A DNA stretch of 64,000 nt from Glaciozyma antarctica PI12 (Eukaryota; Basidiomycota; Microbotryomycetes; Kriegeriales; Camptobasidiaceae). Shown piece by piece: positions 1-10,110 of this stretch. The notes under the pieces were generated by a model. That model ran no database searches and was not told where the DNA came from. It worked only from the letters and a program-made list of their open reading frames with translations. The stretch is taken from positions 623,057 to 687,056 of the forward strand of contig KZ627160.1 of the NCBI GenBank assembly GCA_002917775.1, in the 5' to 3' direction. Every line of letters starts with the position of its first letter. Position 1 is the stretch's first letter. Position numbers and translations under genes: made by a program.

Positions 1-615
1 CGAGCGTTACCGACTCGGAGTTTATCAATGGGTACGAGAAGGGCTCGCACATGGANAANGAAAAANNNGNGATCCCGAGCACGATCGTCGAGGACGACGA
101 GAACGAGGACAACGTCGGCCACGCAGCTTACNNNAANNANATCGCAGAGATTGTGAGCACTCGTTTGACTGCTTCCTCGTACCTCGCTGATCCCGTCGTT
201 CGCCAGACGCCCGCGCAGAACAAGGCGATCTTGCGCAGGATCGATCTGCTGCTCCTTCCTCTGTGCGTCCGCGTTCTTCCCCAAACCTTCTTCGCTTGGG
301 ATGTGAGAAGCTAACGATGCTGCACGCAGCTTCCTCGTCACCCAGACCCTCCAGTACCGTACGTTCAGAATCGTGGCTCCCCTACCGCTCGCTGACACCG
401 ATCCCTCTCCTTAGTCGACAAGACGGCGCTCAATTATGCAAAGGTTTTTGGTGCGTACAACGAGCTCGCACGTAACCAGAACTGAGCTAACCTCAATCCT
501 TTGCGCACCTCAACTTTTCGCGCATCTCAATCCTTCGCTCCACAAGGAATGGAGAAGGCGATGAACCTCAGCGGGAATCAATTCAGCATGGGCGCTGGTG
601 TAGGATAAGACGAAA
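1..615 (+). pseudogene. Dal5/allantoate-permease-like MFS transporter, 5' piece only
   Basis: The reading frame is already open at base 1, so the true start may lie outside the window. After a soluble N-terminal tail, spliced exons give NKAILRRIDLLLLPLFLV, then a segment ending LDKTALNYAKVFG (exon near 420-452), then MEKAMNLSGNQFSMG (near 548-590). This is the classic beginning of the anion:cation symporter (Dal5) branch of the major facilitator superfamily: the first membrane helix and the D-[KR]-x-N-[IL]-x-N-A-type motif after it. No later membrane helices follow; a stop comes at once and the next 480 bases hold no transporter exon. About nine N bases sit in the first exon. The piece is therefore either a truncated gene or a badly assembled one. 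Substrate (allantoate, nicotinate, a vitamin or another anion) cannot be told. Confidence 0.6.
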
Positions 616-1104
616 AACGAGAACTCCAACCTCAGGTACGTGCTTTAGAGCGTTCAGTCTTGAGTAGACGAAGCGATCTTGCGGAAAGTCCTTGTGCGAG
701 ACCTCGGCAGCGAGAAACCTTATCACTCTCTCTTTTCTTTGCTCTAGTAGACTCGATATACTTTGGGAATCAAAGACTACCGGGTGAAATGTTTTGTAGA
801 GCGGCTTCGAGCTTCGACGGGCTACGACGCGCGAAAGAAGGAACTCGCTTCGCAAGGTAACGAACCGATTCAAAGAACGCGCTCGCTTTCCGCTTTCAAC
901 AGCCGTTTCGCTGCGCGCGTAGCGCTGATATCGCTTTGCGTTGATGCCCTGGGAAGGAGTACAGAGCTCTGACGAGGAAGGAACGTTCGAACGAGCGGCT
1001 ACGCGCCATTCTTTCGCTCGTGTCGACCGCGCCAGAGTTTCGCAGAGCAGCGAGAGGCGTGCTCCAGCCGCCGGGCGTCACCTTCCGCTCTCCAACTCCC
1101 TCGA
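616..1104. other. Intergenic, upstream of SOD2
   Basis: No conserved exon is seen on either strand. The last part before the SOD2 start is pyrimidine-rich, as expected for a leader of this genome. The missing 3' exons of the preceding MFS piece are not here. Confidence 0.5.
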
Positions 1105-2379
1105 ATGCTCTCTCGTACCTTCACTTCTGCCGTCAAGACCTCCACTCGCACCTTTTTCAACTCAGCCATCACCAGTGAGTTTCTGCCTAGCCTGCGCCGC
1201 CACGCTGGACACCGAGCTGACCACCCCGCACTTCCAGTGACCGCCGTCCTCCCCAAGCTCCCCTACGGCTACGCCGTGAGTCCCAGCCCGTTCACCGCTC
1301 GCCGACGACTTGCTGACTCCGTGATGCCTGCAGGACCTCGAGCCCGCCAGTGCGTAGCTCCAGCTGAGCGATCCATGGAGTGCTTGCTGACCAGTTCGTG
1401 TGCGGCTAGTCTCGGAGAAGATCATGACTCTTCACCAGTGCGCCGTCCTCCTCCAGCTCTCGCCGTATAGCTCGCTGACCAAGTCCGTCCCATCCACAGC
1501 TCCAAGCACCACGCTACCTACGTCGCCAACCTCAACAAGGCTGAGGCCGACCAGGCTGCCGGTTCGTCGCCGCTGCTCTCCACCTCTCTGGCGTACCGCT
1601 CACCCTCATTGCGCGCTACTCAGCTTTCCAGGCTGGCGATGTTAAGAAGCAGATCGCTCTCCAGAGCGCCATCAAGTTCAACGGAGGAGGTCAGTCAGCT
1701 TCCATCCTTCCTATCCCACGCCCACAGCTCAACCTCGCTCTTTCCAGGACACATCAATCACGTACGCATCTGCGCCGGGCTTCACGTACGAACGAAGCTA
1801 ACGAACGACCCTGAGACAGTCTCTCTTCTGGGAGAACCTCGCCCCCGTCAAGGCTGGAGGAGGAGCGTTCCCCACGTCCGGCCCTCTCGCTGATGCCGTC
1901 AAGGCCGATTTCGGTTCCATCGAGGAGCTCAAGAAGGCCGTCAACGCCAACGCTCTCGGAATCCAGGGCTCCGGATGGGCGTGGCTCGTGCGTTGTTCTG
2001 TCGAGGAGAGGGAGGGACGAGAGCTGATGGAGTATTGTTGATGTGCAGGGACTCAACCCCGCTACCAAGAAGCTCGAGGCCGTGTCGACCGCTAACCAGG
2101 ACCCCCTCCTCGGCTACACCCCCATCATCGGTATCGACCTTTGGGAGCACGCCTTCTACCTCGGTACGTCCGCTCTCGCCTGGCTATAAACGCAGTAGCT
2201 AACTTCGCTCCCTCGCAGACTACGTGAACGGTTCGCCTCCTCCTTCCTTCCCACTCCTGCCACGCTGATCCAAGTTCCGGTTTGCAGTCAAGCAGTCTTA
2301 CCTCGACGCCATCTGGACCATCGTCGACTGGAAGACCGCCGAGGCCCGCTTCGTCGGAGCCGCTGGAGCCAAGCTCTAA
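1105..2379 (+). CDS. SOD2: Superoxide dismutase [Mn], mitochondrial
   Basis: Dismutates superoxide to hydrogen peroxide in the mitochondrial matrix. The first exon ([18 protein letters not shown]) is a basic, hydroxylated presequence. The mature part starts with LPKLPYGYA. Later exons give [15 protein letters not shown], the NGGGHINH segment, [18 protein letters not shown], and the signature [13 protein letters not shown]. These hold the metal ligands (His in the first helix, His after GGGHINH-type spacing, Asp and His of DLWEH). The tail is [18 protein letters not shown]. At least eight short introns are needed. The glycine/glutamine pattern fits the manganese rather than the cytosolic Cu/Zn type. 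The stop is at 2377-2379, about 50 bases from the end of a minus-strand reading frame, so the 3' ends converge. Confidence 0.93.
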
Positions 2380-2426
2380 AGCGCCTGAACGCTTCTCTTT
2401 GATGTTCTCGTGATGTGCTGCAATCT

Positions 2427-3110
2427 TCAGTGCTTGAATCGGACCAGTGGGCGGGATTCGTCGAGGAGGAGGGTGTGTGTCGAACGGGATCTGCTCTCTC
2501 GCTTTTCTGAGTCGTGCGACGGGTCGGATTCGAAGGCGACCATCTGCTCTCCTGCTTTTGTTCTCTCAGCTCCGTACAACTGCCTCGCGTCTCGGCCAGA
2601 TTTCTGCTCTACATTCCGTCGTCCGTCCTTCTCCCACTGGTGCCCACCCAACAACGACCGCAAGGCCATCGCCATCTCCTTCCTCGTAACAAACTCGTTC
2701 TTCAACGTGAACGCCAACAGTACCTTCATCTCCTTCCTCATCGTCCTCCCCGTCCTTTCCGCCACCTCGCCAACCTCCTTCCACCCCTGCTCCGCTCGTC
2801 GCAGACTCATGAGGTCGGTCTTGATACCATTCCACGTCTCGGGCGTCTCGTTCATCCAAACGACAGTGATGGCTTTGACGCAAGCTCGAGCTCCTCCGAA
2901 CTGATTTGATCTGGACGAGCTGAGGAGGGACGACCTGCTGATCTGTTGCGAAGCTCAGATCCCTCCTCTCCAAACTCGACCAACGAACGCTCACCCTTCA
3001 GCACCGAGTCCACAGCCAGGGATGAAGCGAGGAGCTGGAGGACTTCCTTTGAACATCTCGCACGAGGGAGTTTGGAGAGAGTGCGGTCGTCGCGGGCGCC
3101 TTCTCAATCT
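2427..3110 (-). CDS. Uncharacterised protein, 5' end unresolved
   Basis: A minus-strand frame convergent with SOD2. Removing an intron of about 50 bases near 2,950-3,000 joins a segment containing KEVLQLLASSLAVDSVLK to one containing GARACVKAITVVWMNETPETW and then a long, charged helical stretch (SLRRAEQGWKEVGEVAERTG, then KEMKVLLAFTLKNEFVTRKE). The splice follows the local intron style, and the joined product looks like real protein rather than a GC shadow. I do not recognise a family, and no convincing start codon was found. It lies just downstream of the permease stop on the same strand, so it could instead be a read-through 3' region. No function is proposed. Confidence 0.33.
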
Positions 3111-3202
3111 CATCTCCGCCGAGACCTCGTTCCACTCCCTCGCTTCCTCCTCTCGCCGAATCTCAACAGATCTTCAATAAATTGCGCGTTGCCGAAGCCC
3201 TG

Positions 3203-6129
3203 CTATTCCCACGCGTTACTGAGCCAGCCAATGGTCCGGTTCACCGGGCCCTTCTTCGCAGACCAGCGAGATTCTACCCCGCCATGGTTCTCCTCGTCTG
3301 CGTGAGCGCACGCCTCAACGAGACCAGTAAAGTCCATCGCTTCGAGACTGTAGCGAAGAATTGGGATCAGCTCTGGGCTCGAAGGAAGGAGAGGGGAGAG
3401 GACTTGCGTGATAAATACCGTCTTCTTGTGGAATTTCCAGAAAATGAGGAATCCCGCGAAGACGACCACGGCAGCGTACGAGGAGATGAAGTAGGATATG
3501 TCAAACGTCTCCTCCAGGAAGATCGTGAACCCCTGCCAAGTGTGCGTCAGCGTCGCTCGCTTCCCTTCCCAGGTCAACTTTGCACGCACATTGAATAAGA
3601 CGATAACGCAAATGAAAATGAGGCCGAACCAGGTTAGAAAAGGCTGGAAAGGTGCGGTGTACGGGAGATGAGCTCGGCTGATCCCGTGGTGTTGCAGTCC
3701 TGTTGGGGAGTTAGCTCGATCCAGGACGAGGGACTTGAGGAGAGAAACTCACCAGCGTAAAAGCGGAGGTAGGTGACCATTATCGCGAACCACGTTAGGA
3801 GGCACGAGATGGCAGAAAGCGTGTAGAACCAGTTGAACACAGTGGCGCCGTTGTTCTAGTGAAGGGGAAAAGTGAGCCGTCTGCGACGCGGGAACGAGCG
3901 CTAGGCTCACGGATACGTTCATGTCTGCACGCAAAGTCAGCTGCATTCCCAGCAAAGTAGAAAAGGGTTCGCACAGGCAAGCAAAGTAAAGAGCGCAGTG
4001 CCCGAAACAGCGACCCAGGGGAGTCCGCCCTTCGTCACACGGCGAAAGATGGCTGGAGCTTGGTTATCGCCTGAAAGATCGGTCAGCTTGCACCCTCGAA
4101 CGCGAGAACAATTACCGTACATGCGAGGCCGAAAAGCGTGCGCGAAGCGGCGTAGAGGTACGAGTTGCCTGCAGAAAAGGTTGAAAGGAGGATGACGGCG
4201 TTGATGATAGAAGGGAGGATGGGGATGGCGGCAAGCTGGATCGCAATGATGAATGGAGAGGCGGTTGCAGTGCCAGAATCGTCCAGGAGAAGGTCGTTTG
4301 TATAAGGCACCGTAAGACCTGCGAAGGGCGAGGAGTCAGCAGACCTTCGCAAGCAGATTTTGCAGGTGGCTTGCCCATGAGGAATACACTGTCAACGTCA
4401 GAGGAGACCGTCGTTAGCAAGAGAAAGAACAAAGTGAGGAAGGATGACGAACCCGCCGACACTGTTCAGGAAGGAGGTCGTTAGCGACGGCAACGCCAAA
4501 TAACAGTCGAAATCGACGAACTAGAGGATGAGGATGCGCCAGAATACTGTCTTCACAGCTCGGGGAATAGTCTTGTGAGGGCTTTGCGACTCTGCCGCCT
4601 GTTAAGCTTGTTAGCGAATAGAGCGGAAGCTTGCTCAGGAAAACGTACAGTGAGAGCGATGACTTCCACACCTCCGTAGCTGGTTTCGTGAGCGATCACC
4701 CAGGTGAAATGAGCTGAGAACGCAGAGCGTACGAAAAGGCTGCGTTCAAAAACGTGCTGAAGAAGGCCAGGAACCTTCCCTTTGCTCCTGGGATATTGTA
4801 GAGCTGAGCAAAAGGTCCGGGGTCGAGCCAATAACGTAACCCGAGCCGGTCGCGCGTTGGTGCACCTGGTTCACTGCTTAGTACGCACGAAAGCAAGAGT
4901 AAAGGTCATCTCACCTCCGAGGTCGATGATGAGGAGGAGAAGGAGCAGTCCCACGATGGTGACCTGCGGAGAGGAGGCGAAGTCAGTCCGATGGTGAGGT
5001 GTCCAGCAGGGGCACGGAGTAGAGCTTGAAGATACGCACGATCTTGATCCCTGCAGCCCAGAATTCTACTTCCCCAAATACGCGAACACTGATCAAATTT
5101 GAGCACAGAATTACGACCCAGAGAGAGATGGCGAGGTCAGCGCGGAAAGATGGAGGGAGAGGGCGAGCTTACGACGAACATGCTGATCCAGACGGCAACA
5201 TTCGTGTTGGTATCCCAGTAGCTAATGACAATTGCGCCGCTGGAGAGAACCGATGAGCTTGATCCATGAGCACAGAGGGAACGAGGAGCTCACGCAGTGA
5301 TCTCGGCCGGGAGGGTGACAGCGAGGCCGTACCTGCAGAATGGAGAAGTAAGCCTCTAAAGCTGATGAATACAGAGGAATTACGCACCAGTAGTTCACTC
5401 CGCAAGCGAACCCTAGAGCGGGATCACTGTCGACGCAGGGTCAGCGTCGAGTATCTTGAACGCAGGACACCCGAGACTCACACGAAGCGGTTTGCGAGGT
5501 AGACGAAGCCGCCAGACATAGGGAAGACCTTCCAAAAAAAAAAAACGTAGAGCTAAATCATCAAGTGAGAGAGAGGAGGGAGCACACGGCAGCCACTGCG
5601 AGCGAGACGCAAGAAAGTAGGTCAGCGAACGGCACGCGCGAGGGAGGTGGACGACTCACTCTCTCCCAAGGCCACAACAACCGAGTAGGTGATAATACCC
5701 ATGAACGAGTAGCCTGCCGAGGTGTCAGCAATAGCTTGAGGGCGAACACTGGGAGCGCGAGCGGCACGCACCCAGTAGCAAGCCGATGGGGCCTCCTGAG
5801 CCCAGTGCTGCCCCGCTTCCTATGAAGTAACCGGATCCAACGATTCCACTGATCATGAGAGATTTCTTCGTCAGCGAGAGGCAGAGGAAGAGGAAGAGGA
5901 GAAGCGAGGACGGACCCAACGGCGACTGCGAAAAAGCTCTTATCAGCGGGTGCGCAAAGACGGCTGGGAGCACCAAGTTCTCACTCATCTGGACGTGGCG
6001 CGGGAGCAGCTTGCGCTGAAGGTCATCTGGTCTATCCGACGACGGCGTCGAGTCGGAGGCGACCTTGACCAGGTCAGACGAGTCGTCAATCTTGGGCGAG
6101 GACAGGTTGTCGGACTTGATGGAGGACAT
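3203..6129 (-). CDS. Amino-acid permease (yeast AAT/YAT type, APC superfamily)
   Basis: A plasma-membrane proton symporter for amino acids by family. The start at 6129 gives a hydrophilic N-tail (MSSIKSDNLSSPKIDDSSD) ending in LLPRHVQMIAVGG after splicing. The first helix block follows at once: IVGSGYFIGSGAALGSGGPI, the family's substrate-binding glycine motif. Further exons give MGIITYSVVVALGE, FVYLANRF, the QLYNIPGAKGRFLAFFSTFL block, GNSYLYAASRTLFGLA (a strong family signature), TWQGFTIF, and a last helix ending FLIFWKFHKKT. More than ten short introns are present. An A10 tract lies in one intron near 5536. The gene is divergent from the copper amine oxidase, with 524 bases between start codons, which suggests joint control. 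Amino-acid specificity is not visible. Confidence 0.88.
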
Positions 6130-6653
6130 GCACGCCAGGGAGTGCGGGGGATATGGTGATAGAAGGCAAGAGAAGGGGTATCCGCGATCACGGAGAGGAA
6201 GTAGAAGTCACACCGACCGTTCAGCGCAATCAACGCGAGCAAGCGCCCAAAGAGTCTCGCGGGCAGGCCGATTATTGGCCCGTGTCGCCAAAGAACTTCC
6301 ACTTTTCTGTGAGGGGTTTCTTATCGCGTGCGGGGGAATCTCCCTCGAACGGCCTTCCTGACGACGTTTGCGCGGTGAAGAGAATTTTCTGAGGAGGGGG
6401 AGAGACGCCTTTGCTCCTGGAGAACGCTCGGAGTCCGGCAACGCACTTTGTTCGCCACCCCGACCTCCTTAAATCGCAGACCTTGTTCGGCGGTAGCCCG
6501 CACGAGATTACCAGAAAGATCTCGGATTGCTCAGCGTGTAAGACAGCGGGGCTGTTGACGAACGAAGCTTCTCCGGCCAGCGCCAGCCCTAAAGAATCGC
6601 AGCTCTCTCGGCTTGATCCTTCACCGACACTCGCCCAATTGCTTTTCAAGATT
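6130..6653. promoter_or_regulatory. Shared divergent promoter, permease / amine oxidase, with GATA-type sites
   Basis: The 524 bases between the two divergent start codons must carry both promoters. Two matches to the HGATAR site bound by fungal nitrogen GATA factors can be read: TGATAG at 6157-6162 on the plus strand and GATAAG on the minus strand (CTTATC at 6320-6325). Two such hexamers in 500 bases can arise by chance. The biological link to nitrogen catabolite control is inferred from the two flanking products. Confidence 0.4.
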
Positions 6654-9600
6654 ATGACTCCTTCTATTCTCGACAACAACATCATCAGCATCTCCACGCC
6701 GTCCTTTGACATGGCTGGAATCAAGAGCTCCATCGCTTCAGCTCGCGTCGTTCCTTCGACTCCTGCGCTCCACCCTCTCGCCGCTCTGCAGGCCGATGAG
6801 CTCCTGACGATCGCCAAGGTACGTTCATACCTCTTCTCTGTGGAGGAAAAGTCGTGGCTGGGAGAGGATTTCCGCTGGTGTGGCTGGAAGCTCCTGGGGC
6901 CTCGTACGGATCAGGTCAGCGACTTACTCGTTCATCAGGTCGCTCGCGAGTACAATCCTACCAAGACGCTCGCCTTTCGTCGAATCTACCTCGTCGAGCC
7001 CGCAAAGCACCTCGTTGTTCCCTACTTGCAGGCCGAGCTCGCTGGAGCTGCCGTCCGCTTCTGACTGCTGGCCGTTTCGGACAGGGTCAGCCGCTTGACT
7101 CTCTATTTTTGCTTGAACATGAACTGACCGCTTCTTTTCGCAGCCCTCTTCTACTTCTCCGGAGAGCTCGCCTTCATCGAGGCCATGGTCGACATCGAAG
7201 CCCAGTCGGTCATCTCGCAGCGCATTCTCGAAGGCATGCACGGCCCTGGAGACGATGACGAGGTACTCGCCGTCGCTGAGTGAGTTCCTGTTGCCTCATT
7301 CGCGCAGAGTTATCCCCGCTGACTTCGATTCTTCTCCTTGCAGCGCCACTCTCACGAGTCCCCTCGTCCTCGCCGAGCTCGAGCGCCTCCAGCTTCCCAA
7401 GGACTGCGAGGTAGTTGCCGAGCCCTGGCCGTACGGAACGGAGGAAGGACCCATTCTTGACCGCCGCTTGTTCCAGGTGAGCAGGTCACGTTTCGTCATT
7501 GACCTGGGCTGACCCGCTTCCTCAAGGTCTGGATGTTCATCAACCCCGCTGAGACCAAGAACAATCCTGCGGCGAACTTCTACGGTCACCCTCTCGACTT
7601 CTCCGCCGTTGTCGACGTTTCGTACGTCTCTTCCAGACTCCACAGCTTGCAAGGAATCGAGCTAATTTAATCTTCGCAGGACGATGGAGGTCATTCGGAT
7701 CGATCGCATGCCTACGACGACCGACTTTCTCGCGCCCACCGATCCCAACACACGCTACCAAGTAAATCCTGACTCCGAGTACGCGCCTGAGCTCCTCCCC
7801 GGCGGCGTTCGCACCGACCTCAAGCCCATTAATATCACGTACGCTCCTTCGCTCTCCTCTCCGATCTCCTGACTGACGACTTGAGCTCGCAGTCAGCCCG
7901 AAGGCGTCTCATTTAAGATCGAAGAAGATGGCGAGACGTACAGCTGGCAGAAGTGGCGCTTCAGGGTCACTTTCGACGTGCGCGAGGGCATCGTGCTCCG
8001 CAACGTGGTTTACGACGGCCGACCCCTATTCTACCGGTAAGTTTCAGTCTTCGACACTTGAAGAGCTATACTGAACCGGTCTTCTTCACAGCATGGCTCT
8101 CAGCGAGATGACGGTGCCGTACGGAGACCCTCGCGCCCCCGGTGAGTCTCCCTGGTGCGAGATTTGCGTTTTCTGAAAGCTGACTGCAGCTCTCTCATAG
8201 TTCACCGAAAGAGTGCCTACGACCTCGGAGAGTGTGGAGCTGGACAGACTGCCAACAACCTCCAGCTCGGTTCGTCACTATTTTCAGCGTTTTCAATGAT
8301 TCGTGCTGACTTCGCTCCCTCGCAGGCTGCGACTGCCTTGGAGTCATTCACTGTTCGCTTTGCTTCCAAGCTCTCGAGAGAATCTAGTCTGACCCTAATT
8401 CTGCAGACATGGACGGTCTCGCGACCAACTCTGCTGGAGAAGCCGTCAAGATGCCGAACGCGATTTGCGTTCACGAGCAGGCGCGTCCCTCTCGCTTCGC
8501 TCCTCCTTGCTTCCAGCCAATCCTTGCGAGTCTATAGGATGCTGGACTCGGTTCTAAGCACACGAACATCAGGACTGGCCGCGCCGATGTGACTCGGCTT
8601 CGCGAATTGGTCTTCCAGCTCATTGTAACCGTTGGGTAAGCTCTCTCCTTCCTCCTGACATTGTTCGGAAGCTTATTGTTCTTTAAAAGCAATTATGAGT
8701 ACTGCCTAGTGAGTCTTGAGCAGTCCTAGAGTGTGGAAGCGTGCTTACCTCTTCCCTTCCAGTACTGGATCTTCGACACGGCCGCAACGATTCACTGTTA
8801 GTTCCGCATTCTCACTGATCCTTCTCACTTCCTAACGTAAATTCCAGACGAGATTCGCGCTACGGGAATCCTGAGCGTTACTCCCATCGACCTGGACGCC
8901 GACGCCACCTCGCTCAAGTTCGGAACGGTCGTGTCAGTCTTTCGCTCTCCTCCCTCCGTTCTTAAGCTGATGCAACGTTTTGTAGCGCCCCTGGTGTATT
9001 TGCTCCTCATCACCAGCACATTTTCAACCTTCGCGTTGATCCCGCCATCGACGGCTACGAAGAATCGCAGGTCGTTTACGACGATACGATTGCGATGCCT
9101 CGCGAGGACAAGAACCCCTACGGCGTCGGCTTTGAGGTCCACACGACTCAAATCAAGGAGGAATCTGCTTTCAACCTCGACTGGACCACCAACCGCGCCG
9201 TCAAGCTCGTCAACCCCAACAAACTCAACCGATTCTCGAAGAAGCCTGTTGGCTACAAGATTGCTCGTGCGTTCTTCCTCTTCTTCCCTCGGTTCCTCAG
9301 CTGAGTTCCCTTTTATCCATCAGTAACTCCCACTCAGCTTGGACTCGCCGACTCCACGTCCATGCACAACACGCGCGGCGAGTTTGTCAACAATCACATC
9401 GTCAGCTCCATCGCTCCTCGCTTCGTTGGCCCCACCTGACCCCTATTCTTCTCAGCACGTCACCAAGTACGACGACGGAGAGCTTTTTGCTGCGGGAGAG
9501 CACCCTTGGCAGTCGATCGGTGGTCAAGGAGGCTGCCGGTCTTGGGCAGCGCGAAAGCGCGAGCTCGCTCTCGGACAGAGCGTCTGCTGGATTACGCTCG

Positions 9601-9881
9601 GCTTCACTCACGCGACCAAGTCTGAAGGTACGCACTCTCATTATCTTTTTGGAGCTTATGCTCATTCCTCTCGCTTGCCAGACTGGCCCGTCATGCCCTC
9701 GGAGGTGTTCCGCATGCACTTCAAGGTCCGCACCGGTGTCTCCCCTCTTTTTTCGCTCCTTCCTGACCTCACCTTTCCTCAGCCCGCTGGGTTCTTCGAG
9801 CAATCGCCGGCGATTGACGTCGCTCCGTCAACTCAGGCGGTGAACAAGAGCACCAAGGCGTTTTGCTGCTCGAAGAAGTAG
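6654..9881 (+). CDS. Copper amine oxidase (primary-amine oxidase)
   Basis: Oxidises primary amines to aldehyde, ammonia and hydrogen peroxide with copper and the self-made quinone cofactor TPQ. From the start at 6654 the N-terminal domain runs HPLAALQADELLTIAKVVRE, then YLVEPAKHLVVPYL. The core shows YDLGECGAGQTANNLQLG (catalytic Asp region), GCDCLGVIHCSLC, CVHEQDAG, and NYEYCLYWIFD, where the first Tyr of N-Y-E-Y is the TPQ precursor. APHHQHIFNLRVD carries the copper His-x-His pair. The C-terminal part has EHPWQSIGGQGG, VCWITLGFTH and WPVMPSEVFRMHF. About 15-20 introns are needed. The tail CCSKK is not a standard peroxisomal targeting signal, unlike many yeast peroxisomal amine oxidases, so location is open. 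It shares a promoter with the permease. Confidence 0.93.
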
Positions 9882-10110
9882 GAGCTTCCCGCCCTCAGTC
9901 GTTCCTGTTGCTTCAATTATGCATTCCAGCTCTGCTGGCCATCTCATCATCTCCGCCGCGCAGACCTTTTGAGAGAGGTTTTGAGCTCGATAACGAAAGC
10001 GAGCGGAAGGCTTTTGTGAGAACTCAGAATGGCGAAGCCTGCGCGTCGCGTCTCGGTATCTATCGCCGAAACCAAGCCTCTTCATTCGAACAACAACCTC
10101 TCTACAAATC

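Noticed and set aside
5537-5546. A10 run in the permease gene
   Set aside because: Lies within an intron; no target-site duplication or other sign of a retroposed element.
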